The notes: generated by a model from the letters alone, not told the origin. 64,000 nt of DNA from Plasmodium coatneyi (GCF_001680005.1 NC_033565.1:1531501-1595500); one strand, 5' to 3'; counted from the first letter of the stretch, positions 30,435 through 43,700 are shown. Numbers and translations: made by a program.

Positions 30435-31221
30435 TTACATAAAGAGATATTTTTACCTAAATGGTGTACAAAAATTGGGGGGAACCACAGACAGACGGGT
30501 CAGATTTTCCCCTAGCGGTTGCACAGAAACCTACGGGGAATTTTTCGCCTGAATTTTTTTTTTTGGCCCAGTTGTAGAGGGAATTGCCCATCGTTTGGTA
30601 ACTACCCTGTTTTGTTTACATTGTTTCGCAAAGAAAAAATAGAAAAGTATAAAATGGAAAAATGGAAAACTACACGAAAAAAAAAAATTTAAATAAATTT
30701 TAAAAAAAATACGAGAGGACTCATTATTACTTCGCGTAGCTCTTCAGCAGAACCGCAAAAATGGAGTTCCTCTGACGCTTCCTTCTTGTAGACAAAACGA
30801 AAAAAGGTACCATTATAATAATCCGTTAAAACGCGGTAAGACAACCACTTTTACGTACATATAAGTACATATGCGCAACCGCAGATGCCACATGGTACAT
30901 TACTTCCTGTAATAGAAATGTCTTCTTTCGACATACCGAAGGATATCTTTTCTGCACTTTTGCAGTTTCTCTGTTTTTGTCACATTGTCCTTAGGGGTAC
31001 CAAGTTTGGAGGAAACTTCCCCCGTTGCTTCCTCCAAGAGCAGTCGCGTCAGTGGCTTTTTTCGGAGTCTCCCCTTTTAATTGCTTTTCCCCTCGGAAGA
31101 GGCTACTCCATCGTTTTTCTAAGAATAAATGTAGCTATCTTCGAGTCAGTTTTTAAAGCAGTAGAGGGGCACATACCTGACGGTATTGCTTACAAACGTG
31201 AAATATTTCACTAGCAATTCT

Positions 31222-33438
31222 TTACAAGTCCAAAATGAACTGATTCAAATCTTTTGCGAAATCCTTGAGCGTGTCTAGGACTCCCGTATCCCCGTCAAGT
31301 GTGTTCATTATATTTTTGGTTATTTGGTCAGCTTTTTTTTTTAAGTCCATAAGATCCTTATTGTTGTCTGCGAGGAGCGCTTGGGCTTTGCTATCACTTA
31401 ATGGTTTGTTACCCTGTTCTGGGGATTGCACACTTGAATTTTGTTCTTCATGCGTAGTGTCACTAGGGGACGTGCTACCTCCCATTTGTTCTCCTTCCTG
31501 GTTTACTTTCTCTGACGCTCCTTCGTCTGCCTCTGATTTGTTTGTCGCTTCTTCTTCAACTTCTTCCTCTTCTTCTTCGAACTCTTCCTGTTCCTCTTCT
31601 TCCAACTCTTCATTGTCTAATTCTTGTTGATCGAACTCACCTTCGTTTCCTTCCTGAACGTCTGATGTTGTTTCATCTTCTTCTTCAGGATCGTCTTCTT
31701 TATTTCCGTGATCTTCGACTTCCTGTGCTACCTCTTCATTTTTATCTATTATGTTATGACTTTCCTCTGCAGATGTGTCCAATGGTTCTAAGACGTCTTG
31801 CTTTATCAGTTTCAGATATTCGAATTCTATTTTCTGTACAGATGTTTTTGCTTGTTTTTGTGCTTTTTGGGAAGCATCTATTGCTTTGATTGCTTCTGCT
31901 TTCGCTTCTTCTGGCGTATTTGCTTTTTTTGCCTTCTCTGCTGCAGCGTTTGCTTTTTCTGCTTCAATTGTTACTTTCTGTAGTTCCTCTTCAGCTATCT
32001 TTTCTGCCACTTCCGCTATTTCTTTCTCTACTGTTGATGCTTCAGATTCCTTCACTTTTGTTGCTAGCTCTTTTATTTTTTGTTCCTCTTTTTTTACATC
32101 CTCCAGTGCTTTATATGCTTCTGCTTTTAATGCATCTGCTGCTACGCTTGCTGCCTTTAGCGCTTCTTCTTTTGCACTTTTTGCTGCATCCGCTGCTTGT
32201 TGCGCCTCTAAAGCTTTCTGTTTTGCACCGGATACTGAATTTTCTGTTAGTACGTACTCTGCTGAAATTACTTCCTTTACTAATCTTTCTGCTTTGTCTA
32301 GTTCTTGTTTTGCATTTTCTGCTTCTATTTTAGCCTTCTCCTTTGCACTATTAGAATTATCTGCTATTCCTACTGCTTCTGCTCTTTGCTCAGCCTTTTT
32401 TGCTTCTTCCAATTCTTTTTTTGCTTCCTCTTTTGCTACTTCTGCTTTTGCTACTGCAGCTGCTAATTCTGCTTTTATTCTTTCTTTATTCGCACTTTCT
32501 TCTGCATGCTTAGCCTTGGTAGATTCTTCTTTTGCTTTTTGTACTGTTGTTGCCTTCTGTGCTTCTTCGACTGCACTTTTTGCTTCAGCGGCATGTTTCC
32601 TTGCTCTGTGTAATGCTTCGTCTGCTCGCTTACTTGCTAATGTTGCCATGTTTACGGCTTTGTTTGTACCATTTATTTTACTGCTTGCCTCCTTTGCTTC
32701 CTTTTGTGCTACTTCTGCTACTTGTGCAGATATTTCTGCTTTTGTTTTTGATACTTCTGCTTTTGATCGTTCCAATGCTATTTTCGCTTTATCTTCTGCT
32801 TGTTGAGCACTTGTTTCAGCATTTTTTGCTTTTTCCAGGGCTTTTTCCGCTATTCCTTTTTGTTTTACTGTTTCTTCTTTATTAGCGTTTGCTCCTTTTG
32901 CTGCCTCTACAGCTGCATCTGCTTCCCCTTTTGCATCTGTAGCTTGTTGTAAGGCTTCTTTTATTTTTTCTTCGCTTTCTTTTATTTCCTTCGCTGCATC
33001 TTGATTAACTTGAGAACCTTGAGTCGCTTGAGAATCTTGATCTGCTTCTATTGTTCCTTCTTTAGCTTGTGCCGCTCCTTTGGTTTGTGTTTCAGTGTCT
33101 TCTGATTTTTGTTCTACCTCTTCTTCCGCTTTTTCATTATTTGGTTGCAATACGGATTCTTCTTCTTGTGCCTCAACTACTTTTTCCTCAGATTGTCCTG
33201 ATAATCCTTCCTCTGTTGCTTCTACTTTGGAATTTCCCCCAACTGTGCCATTCAGATAATCAGCATTTTCTCCATTTAAATTATTTCCCCCATTGTGTAA
33301 GGTGCCATTTTTTATTGACCATCCATTTCTTAAGCTGGCCTTCTCAGCATTTACAGTCGCACACTTTTGAGCATCTTGGATGTGCAGATACCAAAATACA
33401 GAAATGATGTAAAGGGTAATTTTCAAATTGGACTTCAT
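31222..33438 (-). CDS. MSP3-like coiled-coil surface protein, 738 aa, single-module form
   Basis: Single exon from ATG 33438. Signal peptide MKSNLKITLYIISVFWYLHI; SLRNG tag at residues 35-39. The body from about 150 to 540 is an Ala/Lys/Glu coiled coil. It holds one copy of most of module B of the giant neighbour (AEISAQVAEVAQKEAKEAS... LASKRADEALHRARKHAAE... ELAAAVAKAEVAKEEAKK) without the VDPEEIP end, and one copy of module A (EAYKALEDVKKEEQKIKELA...). The end EYLKLIKQDVLEP and NKEDDPEEE matches the corresponding part of the giant. A Glu-rich tract follows (about 600-640), then a final helix ADQITKNIMNTL...LNQFILDL. There is no membrane anchor. This has the domain order of the P. vivax MSP3 family: signal, NLRNG, alanine-rich coiled coil, acidic C-terminus. 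Confidence 0.9.
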   Translation of the reverse strand: MKSNLKITLYIISVFWYLHIQDAQKCATVNAEKASLRNGWSIKNGTLHNGGNNLNGENADYLNGTVGGNSKVEATEEGLSGQSEEKVVEAQEEESVLQPNNEKAEEEVEQKSEDTETQTKGAAQAKEGTIEADQDSQATQGSQVNQDAAKEIKESEEKIKEALQQATDAKGEADAAVEAAKGANANKEETVKQKGIAEKALEKAKNAETSAQQAEDKAKIALERSKAEVSKTKAEISAQVAEVAQKEAKEASSKINGTNKAVNMATLASKRADEALHRARKHAAEAKSAVEEAQKATTVQKAKEESTKAKHAEESANKERIKAELAAAVAKAEVAKEEAKKELEEAKKAEQRAEAVGIADNSNSAKEKAKIEAENAKQELDKAERLVKEVISAEYVLTENSVSGAKQKALEAQQAADAAKSAKEEALKAASVAADALKAEAYKALEDVKKEEQKIKELATKVKESEASTVEKEIAEVAEKIAEEELQKVTIEAEKANAAAEKAKKANTPEEAKAEAIKAIDASQKAQKQAKTSVQKIEFEYLKLIKQDVLEPLDTSAEESHNIIDKNEEVAQEVEDHGNKEDDPEEEDETTSDVQEGNEGEFDQQELDNEELEEEEQEEFEEEEEEVEEEATNKSEADEGASEKVNQEGEQMGGSTSPSDTTHEEQNSSVQSPEQGNKPLSDSKAQALLADNNKDLMDLKKKADQITKNIMNTLDGDTGVLDTLKDFAKDLNQFILDL

Positions 33439-34705
33439 TTTTTGCGAAAGAGAAACTTTAACATTTTAAAGATTGCCAAAAAGGGTGTAAAATAATTGTG
33501 TAGTTTTAAAAACAGTTTTAACCGTATTCTTCATTTACATTTTTTTTTTTTTCTTTGCGAGACCGTTTGAGTAAATTTCAAATTAAAAAGTGAAAATGAG
33601 GGGAGGAAAAAAATATACTTGATATGATACACTAACTTTCAGTTAGCAAAATGTACCCGTGCTAAGACTGTCCAGAGGTGAAGAAAGGTGGAGAATAACT
33701 GCGCAGAACTAACCTGCTAAGAAAAAATGCATATTAATCTTTTAAGGAGGACAAAAAATACGAGTCACCTGGGAAATTACTTTCCTTTTGCTCGTGATCA
33801 AATTTTTTTTTTTTTCCATTTTTAATTTTGCACAAAGTGGAAGTCACTTATTGTGTTTATTCAGCACAGTTCATTTCACGTGACTGCAGAATAACGTGGG
33901 GAATACGAAAGAAAGGAGCATGCATTGTTTAAGTGAAGCGGCATTCTGTTACGGTAATTTCCTTTCCATTATGTTTGATCTTAGAATTTTTTTCTCATTA
34001 AGCAAAGGTGTCATTTTCTAGTGGAACGTACAAAAATGAAAATGGGTGTGTCACGAAAGTGCCTCTTCATTTTGGAAAATTCTGAAAAAAAAAAAGTTGT
34101 CTCATTTTAAAGTGTACGGAGTGTAAAAAAAAAAAAAAAAAAAAATGGAGCTAAACTGTGCATCAATGACCGCACAAAAAATAGAACGTTCCAATAATTT
34201 TCCCTTTAAAAATAAACTCATGTAATAATATGAGCAAAGAAACTAACGCATAATAACATGCCTCAATCATTGCTAAGGGTGTGTAACCCTGTAAACACCT
34301 GACCTCTTTCAGTGTATTCTCCCAGCAGGTGATAACACCTTTACATAACATTGCACACTAAGTGTGGCACCATGCAGAAGTAGGATACAAAAATTAAAAT
34401 AAAAATTCTGGGTGTTTTTAGAAGAATACAAAAATTACTCCAAATCGGAGTATAGTTTACGATAAAAAAAATAAAAAAATAAAAAATGGGTCTATTGTTG
34501 AAATAGTAATAACTTTTTTACTGTTAAAAATGTTATTAACGTACATAAATTTTTTATGCAGTCCATTGGAAATGTCATCATCCATCCTTACCTCATTGTA
34601 GCTATTAGGGCTTTGCAATGCATATCACTCACGAAAGGTAACATTTCCCTCTTACCATTGTTCCTTACTTTTAAAACAATGGGCCACGTTTCGCTTCAAA
34701 TACTA
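33439..34705. other. Intergenic region between the 738-aa and giant MSP3-like genes
   Basis: AT-rich with homopolymers (33541-33553, 34124-34144). It carries the promoter of the 738-aa gene, the second copy of the shared element, and at the right the 3' UTR of the giant gene. No coding remnant of the usual MSP3 C-terminus is apparent to me downstream of the giant's stop. Confidence 0.55.
33831..33852. promoter_or_regulatory. Intergenic element shared upstream of two MSP3-like genes, copy 2
   Basis: CACAAAGT, then G, then GAAGTCACTTATT; one mismatch to the copy at 30413-30434. It lies about 0.4 kb upstream of the 738-aa gene start. Confidence 0.4.
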
Positions 34706-37700
34706 CTACATAACATAATCTTGGATCCTATCAAACACCGTTCTGAAGAGGCCGCTTTCTGTTATATATGTTTGGTTAGTAGTATTATGCGTTCCTGAAA
34801 GTAATTCATGAACCACCTCGTCATCTACTACTTGTTCGCTTTTTTGTGTTTCGCCTGTGTCCTTTTCTTTTGACCTTGCATCACCTCGCAGTGCCTGTGC
34901 TTGTACTGTTGGTTCTCCTTCTTCTGCAGGATCGTTTTCTTTATTTCCGTGAACTTCGACTTCCTGTGTCACTTCTTCATTTTTATCCACTACGTCATCA
35001 CCTTCATCATCAGATGTGTCCGATGATTCTAATATGTCTTGCATTATCACTTTTAAGTATTCAAATTGTGTTTTATATATAGATATTCTCGCTTTTTTTT
35101 GTGCCTTTTTAGAAGCGTCTATTGCTTTAGTTGCTTCTGCTTTCGCTTCTTCTAGCTTATTTGCTTTTTTTGCCTTCTCTGCTGCAGCGTTTGCTTTTTC
35201 TGCTACACATTTTACTTTCTTTATTTCAGTTTCAGCAACCTCTCTTGCCACTTCAGCTGCTCTTTTCTCTACTTCTAATACTTCCGGTTCCTTTGCTTTC
35301 GTTGCTAACTCCTTTATTTTTTGATCCTCTTTTTTTATATCCTCCAGCGCTTTATATGCTTCTGCTTTTGCAGCTTCCGCTTTTGTTATTTCCGCTGCTG
35401 TCTGAGCTTTTTGGGAAGCATCTAATGCTTTGATTGCTTCTGCTCTCGCTTCATCCAGCGTATTTGCTTTTTTTGCCTTCTCTGCTGCAGCGTTTGCTTT
35501 TTCCGCTTCACTTGTTACTTTCTTTAGTTCCGCTTCCGCTACCTGTCCTGCCAAATCAACTACTTTTGATGCTTCAGGTTCTTCTACTTCTGCAGCTAGC
35601 TCTTTTATTTTTAGTTCCTCCCTTTTTACATCCTCCAGCGCTTTATATGCTTCTGCTTTTGCTGCTTCCGCCCTTGTTATTTCTGCTGCTGTCTGTGCTT
35701 TTTGGGAAGCATCTATTGCTTTGATTGCTTCCGTTTTCGCTTCTTCTAGCGTATTTGCTTTTTTTACCTTCTCTGCTGCAGCGTTTGCTTTTTCTGCTTC
35801 ACTTCTTACTTTCTTCAGTTCCGCTTCCGCTACATTTTTCGATACTTCTACTACATGTGATGCTTCCGGTTCCATTGCTTTCGTTGCTAGCTCTTTTATT
35901 TTTTGTCCCTCCTTTTTTATATGCTCCAGTGCTCTATATACTTCCGCTTTTGCAGCTTCCGCTTTTGTTATTTCTGCTGCTGTCTGTGCTTTTTGAGAAG
36001 AACTTATTGCTTTTATTGCTTCTTCTTTCGCTTCATCCAGCGTATTTACTTCTTTTGCACTGTCTGCTGCAGCATTAGCTTTTTCTGCTTCAATTGTTAC
36101 TTTCCGTAGTTCCTCTTCAGCTAACTTTACTGCCACTTCTACTACTTCTGATGCTTCAGGTTCTTCTACATGTGTAGCTAGCTCTTTTATTTTTTGCTCC
36201 TCTTTTCTTACATCCTCTAGAGCTCCATATACTTCTGCTTTTGCTGCTTCGACTTTGGTTATTTCTGCCGCTTTTTGTGCTTCTATAGAAGCATCTACTG
36301 CTTTGATTGCTTCTGCTTTCGCCTCTTCTGGCGTATTTGCTTTTTTTGCCTTCTCTGCTGCAGCGTTTGCTTTCTCTGCTTCACTTGTTACTTTTTTTAG
36401 TTCAGCTTCCGCTACCTTTCCTGCCACATCAACTACTTTTGATGCTTCAGGTTCTTTTACTTTTTTTGCTAGTTCCTTTATTTTTCGTTCCTCTTTTTTT
36501 ATATCTTCCAGTGCTTTATATACTTCTGCTTTTGCAGCTTCTGCTTTTGTTATTTCAGCTGCTGTCTGTGCTTTTTGGGAAGCATCTACTGCTTTGATTG
36601 CTTCTGCTTTCGCCTCTTCTGGCGTATTTGCTTTTTTTGCCTTCTCTGCTGCAGCGTTCGCTTTCTCTGCTTCACTTGTTACTTTTTTTAGTTCCTCTTC
36701 AGCTAACTTTACTGCCACATCAACTACTTCTGATGCTTCCGCTTCTTCTACTTTTATAGCTAGTTCTTTTATTTTTTGTTCCTCTTTTTTTATATCTTCC
36801 AGTGCTTTATATACTTCTGCTTTTGCAGCTTCTGCTTTTGTTATTTCTGTTTCCATTAATGCTTCATTCTTTACGTTCGTAGCTTCCTTTGATAACGTTA
36901 CTGCATTATTTGCTTTTTCCTTCACGATTTCTTCTTTTTTTGGTATTTCTTCTGGATCCACTATTGCTTCTGCTATAGCAGAATCCGCTTCCTTTTCAGC
37001 TTCTGTAGCTATATCAGCTGCCGTAGTTGCAGTTTTCTTTGCTGCTTCCTTAGCTTCGGTGACATTTGGTCCACCTTCGTATTGCTCCGCTTCTGTTTTA
37101 GTCTTTAATGCAGTTTCCTTTGTTTCCTGTGCTTGTACCTTTGCGTCCTCTGCTTTCAATACGTGTGTCGCTACACTTGCTGCTTTTATCGCTAGTTCCT
37201 TTGCAATTTTTGCTGCATTTGCTACTTGTTGTACTTCTACTGCTTTTTGTTTTGCCTCGTCCACTGAATCCTCCTTTGGTATGTACTCTGCTGAACTTAT
37301 TTCCTTTGCTAATTTTTCTGCTTTCTCTAATTGTTCTTTTGCCTTTTGAGCTTCTATTTTTGCCTTTGTTTTTGCGTTATTAGCACTATTTGCCATTCCT
37401 GCAGTTTCCGCTTCGTCCTTAGCCTTTACAGCTTCTTCCTTTGCTCTCTTGGCTTCCTCTTTTGCTACTTCTGCCTTTGCTACTGCAGCTGCTAATTCTG
37501 CCATTATTCTTTCTTCATTAGCACTTTCTTCTGCATGTATCGCCTTGGTACATTCTTCTTTTGCTTTCTGTACTGTTGTCGCTTTTTTTGTTTCTTCTGC
37601 TATGTTTATTGCTCTAGCAGCATGTTTTCTTGCTCTGTCTAATGCTTCATCTGCTCGTTTACTTGCTAATGTTGCCATGTTTACAGCTTTGTTCGTATCA

Positions 37701-40700
37701 GTTATTTTAGTGCTGACCTCCTCTGCTTCCCTTTGTGCTACTTCTGCTACTTGTGCAGATATTTCTGCTTTTGTTTTTGAAGCTTCTGCTTTAGTTATTT
37801 CTGTTTGTATTAATGCTACATTCTTTACTTTCTCAGCCTCCTTTGATAAATGTATTGCATTATTTGCTTTTTCCTTCACGATTTCTTTCTTTTTCGGTAT
37901 TTCTTCTGGATCCACCATAGCTTCTGCTATAGCAGAATCTGCTTCCTTTTCCGCTTCTGCAGCTATATCAGCAGCAGTAGTTGCAGTTTTCTTTGCTGCT
38001 TCCTTAGCTTCTGTAACATTAGGTCCACCTTCGTATATTTCCGCTTCTGTTTTACTCTTTAATGCAGTTTCTTTTGTTCGCTGTGCTTCTATCTTTGCAT
38101 TTTCTGCTTTCACTACATGTGTTGCTACACTTGCCGCTTTAATCGCTAGTTCCTTTGCAATTTTTGCTGCATTGGCTGCTTGTTCGGCTTCTACTGCTTT
38201 TTGTTTTGCCTCGTGAACGGAATCCTCTGTTATTATGTACTCTGCAGAACTTACTTCCTTTGCTAATGTTTCAGCCTTGTCTAATTTTTCGATGGCCTTT
38301 TCAGCTTCTATTTTTGCCTTTGTTTTTGCGTTATTAGCACTATTTGCCATTCCTACACTTTCAGCTACTTCCTTAGCCTTTACAGCTTCTTCTTTTGCTC
38401 TCTTGGCTTCCTCTTTTGCTACTTCTGCCTTTGCTACTGCAGCTGCTAATTCTGCCATTATTCTTTCTTCATTTGCACTTCCTTCTGCATGTATCGCCTT
38501 GGTACATTCTTCTTTTGCTTTGTTTACTGTTGCTGCATTTTTTACTTCTTCGGATGCTCTTTGTGCTTCAGCGGCATGTTTCCTTGCTCTGTCTAATGCT
38601 TCCTCTGCTCGTTTACTTGCTAATGTTGCCATGTTTACAGCTTTGCTCGTATCAGTTATTTTATTTGTGGCCTCCTTTGCTTCCTTTTGTGCTGCTTCTG
38701 CTACTTGTGCAGATAATTCAGCTTTTGCTCTTGCAGCTTCTGCTTTTGTTATTTCCGCTGCTGTCTGTGCTTTTTGGGAAGCATCTATTGCTTTGATTGC
38801 TTCCGTTTTCGCTTCTTCTAGCGTATTTGCCTTTTTTACCTTCTCTGCTGCAGCGCCTGCTTTTTCTGCTTCAATTGTTACTTTCCGTAGTTCCTCTTCA
38901 GCTAACTTTACTGCCACATCAAGTATTTCTGATTCGCCCGGTTCTTCAACCTTTCTAGCTAGCTCTTTTATTTTTTGCTCCTCTCTTTCTATATCCTCCA
39001 GTGCTTTATATGCTTCGGTTTTTGCTGCTTCTGCTTTTGTTATTTCCGTTTGTATTAGTGCTTCATTCTTTACATTCATAGCTTCCTTTGATAAGGTTAC
39101 TGCATTATTTGCTTTTTCCTTCACGATTTCTTCTTTTTTTGGTATTTCTTCTGGATCTACTATAGCTTCCGTTATAGCAGAGACCGCTTCCTTTTCCGCT
39201 TCTGTAGCTATATCTGCTGCCGTAGTTGCAGTTTTCTTTGCTGCTTCTTTAGCTTCTCTGACATTAGGTCCTCCTTCGTATTGTTCCGCTTCTGTTTTAG
39301 TCTTTAATGCAGTTTCCTTTGTTTCCTGTGCTTCTACCTTTGCATTCTCTGCTTTCACTACATGTGTTGCTACACTTGCCGCTTTTATCGCTAGTTCCTT
39401 TGCAATTTTTGCCGCATTCGCTACTTGTTGTACTTTTAAGGATTTTTTTTTTGCACTGGATAGCGAATCCTCTGATGGTATGTACTCTGATGAATTTATT
39501 TCCTTTGCTAATATTTCTGCTTGATCTAATTGTTCCTTTGCCTTTTGAGCTTCTATTTTTGCCTTTGTTTTTGCGTTATTAGCACTATTTGCCATTCCTG
39601 CAGTTTCCGCGACTTCCTTAGCCTTTACAGCTTCTTCTTTTGCTTTTTTTGCTTCCTCCTTCGCTACTTCTGCCTTTGCTACTGCAGCTGCTAATTCTGC
39701 CATTATTCTTTCCTCATTTGCACTTCCTTCTGCATGTATCGCCTTGGTACTTTCTTCTTTCGCTTTATTTACTGTTGTTGCATTCTTTACTTCCTCGGAT
39801 GCGCTTTGTGCTTCAGCGGCATGTTTTTTTGCTCTGTCTAATGCTTCTTCTGCTCGTTTACTAGCTAAGGTTGCCATGTTTACAGCTTTGCTCGTATCAG
39901 TTATTTTAGTGCTGACCTCCTCTGCTTCCCTTTGTGCTACTTCTGCTACTTGTGCAGATATCTCTGCTTTTGTTTTTGAAGCTTCTGCTTTAGTTATTTC
40001 TGTTTGTATTAATGCTACATTCTTTACTTTCTCGGCCTCCTTTGATAAATGTATTGCATTATTTGCTTTTTCCTTCACGATTTCTTCTTTTTTTGGTATT
40101 TCTTCTGGATCCACTATTGCTTCTGCTATAGCAGAATCCGCTTCCTTTTCAGCTTCTGTAGCTATATCAGCTGCTATAATCGCTCTTTTCATCGCTGCTT
40201 CTTTAGCTTCTGTAACATTAGGTCCACCTTTGTATTTTTCAGCTTCCGCTTTTGCTTTTAATGCAGCATCCTTCGATTTTTGTGCTTCTGCTTTTGCCTT
40301 TTCAGCTTTTATTACATATGTTGCGACACCTGCTGCTTTTACCGCTAAATTTTTTGCACTCTTTGCAGAATTCGCTACTTGTTGCGCTTTTAAGGATTTT
40401 TTCTTTGCATCCGATACTGAATCCTCCGTTACTAAATTCTCAGCTGCACTTATTTCCTTTGCTAATTTTTCTGCTTTGTCTAGTTGTTCCTTAGCCCTTT
40501 CAGCTTCTATTTTTGCCTTTGTTTTTGCGTTATTAGCACTATTTGCCATTCCTGCAGTTTCCGCGACTTTCTCAGCCTTTACAGCTTCTTCCTTTGCTTC
40601 CTTCGCTTCCTCCTTTGCTAATTCTGCCTTTGCTACTGCAGCTGCTAATTCTGCCATTATTCTATCTTCATTGGCGCTGGCCTCTGCATGTATGGCTTTG

Positions 40701-43700
40701 GTACATTCTTCTATTGCTTTTTGTACTGTCGTTGCATTCTTTACTTCTTCGGATGCGGTTGCTGCTTCAGCGGCATGTTTCCTTGCTCTGTCTAATGCTT
40801 CTTCTGCTCGTTTACTTGCTAATGTTGCCATGTTTACAGCTTTGCTCGTATCAGTTATTTTATTGCTGGCCTCCTCTGCTTCCTTTTGTGCTACTTCTGC
40901 TACTTGTGCAGATATTTCTGCTTTTGTTTTTGCAGCTTCTGCTTTTGTTATTTCTGTTTCTAGTAATGCTACATTCTTTACTTCCTGAGCTTCCTTTGAT
41001 AAGGTTACTGCATTATTTACTTTTTCCTTCACGATTTCTTCTTTTTCTGGTATTTCTTCTGGATCCACTGTAGCTTCTGTTATAGCAGAATCCGCTTCCT
41101 TTTCCGCTTCTGTAGCTATATCAACTGCTATAATCGCTCTTTTCATTGCTGCTTCTTTAGCTTCTGTAACATTAGGTCCACCTTCGTATTTTTCAGCTTC
41201 CGCTTTTGCTTTTAATGCAGCATCTTTCGATTTTTGTGCTTCTGCTTTTGCCTTTTCAGCTTTTATTACATATGTTGCCACACTTGCTGCCTTTAGCGCC
41301 AAATCCCTCGCAATTTTTGCTGCATCCGCTACTTGTTGTGATTTTAAGGATTTTTTTTTTGCATCCGATACTGAATCCTCCGTTACTAAGTTCTCAGCTG
41401 CACTTATTTCCTTTGCTAATTTTTCTGCTTTGTCTAATTGTTCCTTAGCTCTTTCAGCTTCTATTTTTGCCTTTGTTTTTGCGTTATTAGCACTATTTGC
41501 CATTCCTGCAGTTTCCGCGACTTTCTTAGCCTTTACAGCTTCTTCCTTTGCTTCCTTCGCTTCCTCCTTTGCTAATTCTACTTTTGTTACAGCAGCTGCT
41601 AATTCTGCCATTATTCTATCTTCATTGGCGCTGGCCTCTGCATGTATGGCTTTGGTACATTCTTCTATTGCTTTTTGTACTGTCGTTGCATTTTTTACTT
41701 CTTCGGATGCGGTTCTTGCTTCAGCGGCATGTTTCCTTGCTCTGTCTAATGCTTCTTCTGCTCGTTTACTTGCTAGTGTTGCCATGTTTACAACCTTGTT
41801 CGTATCAGTTATTTTATTGATTACCTCATATGCTTCCTTTTGTGCTGCTTCTGCTACTTGTGCAGATATTTCTGCTTTTGTTTTTGCAGCTTCTGCTTTT
41901 GTTATTTCTGTTTCTATTAATGCTACATTCCTTAATTTCACAGCTTCCTCTGATAAGGATACTGCATTATTTGCTTTTTCCTTCACGATTTCTTCTTTTT
42001 TTGGTATTTCTTCTGGATCCACTATTGCTTCTGTTATAGTAGAATCCGCTTCCTTTTCCGCTTCTGTAGCTATATCAACTGCTATAATCGCCCTTTTCAT
42101 CGCTGCTTCTTTAGCTTCCGTAATACTAGGTCCACCTTCGTATCTTTCAGCTTCCGCTTTTGCTTTTAGTGCAGCATCTTTCGATTTTTGTGCTTCTGCT
42201 TTTGCCTTTTCAGCTTTTATTACATATGTTGCCACACTTGCTGCTTTTAGCGCTAAATCCCTTGCAATTTTTGCTGCATCCGCTACTCGTTGTGATTTTA
42301 AGGATTTTTTCTTTGCATCCGACAGTGAATCCTCCGTTACTATGTCCTCAGCTGAACATATTTCCCTTGTTAATTTTTCTGCTTTGTCTAATTGTTCTTT
42401 TGCCTTTTCAGCTTCTCTTTTTGCCTTTGCTTTTGCGTTATTAGCACTATTTACCATTCCTAACACTTCCGCTTCTTCCTTAGCTTTTACTGCTTCTTCT
42501 TTTGCTTTTTTTGCTTCCTCTTTCGCTACTTCTGACTTTGCTACTGCAGCTGCTAATTCTGCCATTATTCTTTCTTCGTTTGCACTTGCTTCTGCATGTA
42601 TGGCCTTGGTACATTCTTCTTTTGCTTCTTGTACTGTTGTTGCCTTTTTTACTTGTTCGGATGCGCTGCTTGCTTTAGCGGCATGTTTCCTTGCTCTGTC
42701 TAATGCTTCGTCTGCTCGCTTACTCGCTAATGTTGCTTTATGTAGATCCTTGTTTGTACCAATTATTTTACTGCTTGCCTCCTTTGCTTCCCTTTGTGCT
42801 GCTTCTGCTACTTGTACAGATAGTTCTGCCTTTGCTCTTGCAGCTTCTGCTTTCGTTATTTCTGTTTGTATTAATGCTTCGTTCTTTACGCTCAGAGCTT
42901 CCTTTGATAAGGTTACTGCATTATTTGCTTTTTCCTTCACGATTTCTTCTTTTTTTGGTATTTCTTCTGGATCGACTATAGCTTCTATTATAGCAGAAAC
43001 CGCTTCCTTTTCCGCTTCTGTAGCTATATCAGCTGCCGTAGTTGCAGTTTTCTTTGCTGCTTCTTTAGCTTCGGTGACATTTGGTCCACCTTCGTATTGT
43101 TCCGCTTCTGTTTTACTCTTTAATGCAGTTTCTTTTGTTTCCTGTGCTTCTACCTTTGCATTTTCTGCTTTCACTAGATGTGTTGCTACACTTGCCGCTT
43201 TAATCGCTAGTTCCTTTGCAATTTTTGCTGTATTCGCTACTTGTTGGACTTTTAATGATTTTTTTCTTGCAGTGTTTAGCGAATCCTCCGATGGTATGTA
43301 CTCTGCTGAATTTATTTCCTTTGCTAATATTTCTGCATGTTCTAATTGTTCCTTTGCCTTTTCAGCTTCTATTTTTGCCTTTGTTTTTGCGTTATTAGCA
43401 CTATTTACCATTCCTGCAGTTTCAGCTACTTCCTTAGCCTTTACAGCTTCTTCTTTTGCTCTCTTGGCTTCCTCTTTTGCTACTTCTGCCTTTGCTACTG
43501 CAGCTGCTAATTCTGCCATTATTCTTTCTTCATTTGCACTTCCTTCTGCATGTATCGCCTTGGTACATTCTTCTTTTGCTTTTTGTACTGTTGTTGCATT
43601 TTTTACTTCCTCGGATGCGCTTTGTGCTTCAGCGGCATGTTTTTTTGCTCTGTCTAATGCTTCGTCCGCTCGCTTACTGGCTAATGTTGCCATGATTACA

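Larger units (their letters stand above)
29501..31221. other. Intergenic region between MSP3-like genes 2 and 3
   Basis: No gene is supported. It contains a 13-bp minisatellite, a TA microsatellite, a poly-T run (30388-30407) and one copy of an element shared with the next intergenic region. A plus-strand open frame at 30885-31214 resembles no family. Confidence 0.55.

Noticed and set aside
30885..31214. 109-aa plus-strand frame next to the 738-aa gene
   Set aside because: No family resemblance, no plausible promoter spacing, and it ends eight bases from the stop of the convergent MSP3-like gene; more likely its 3' UTR.
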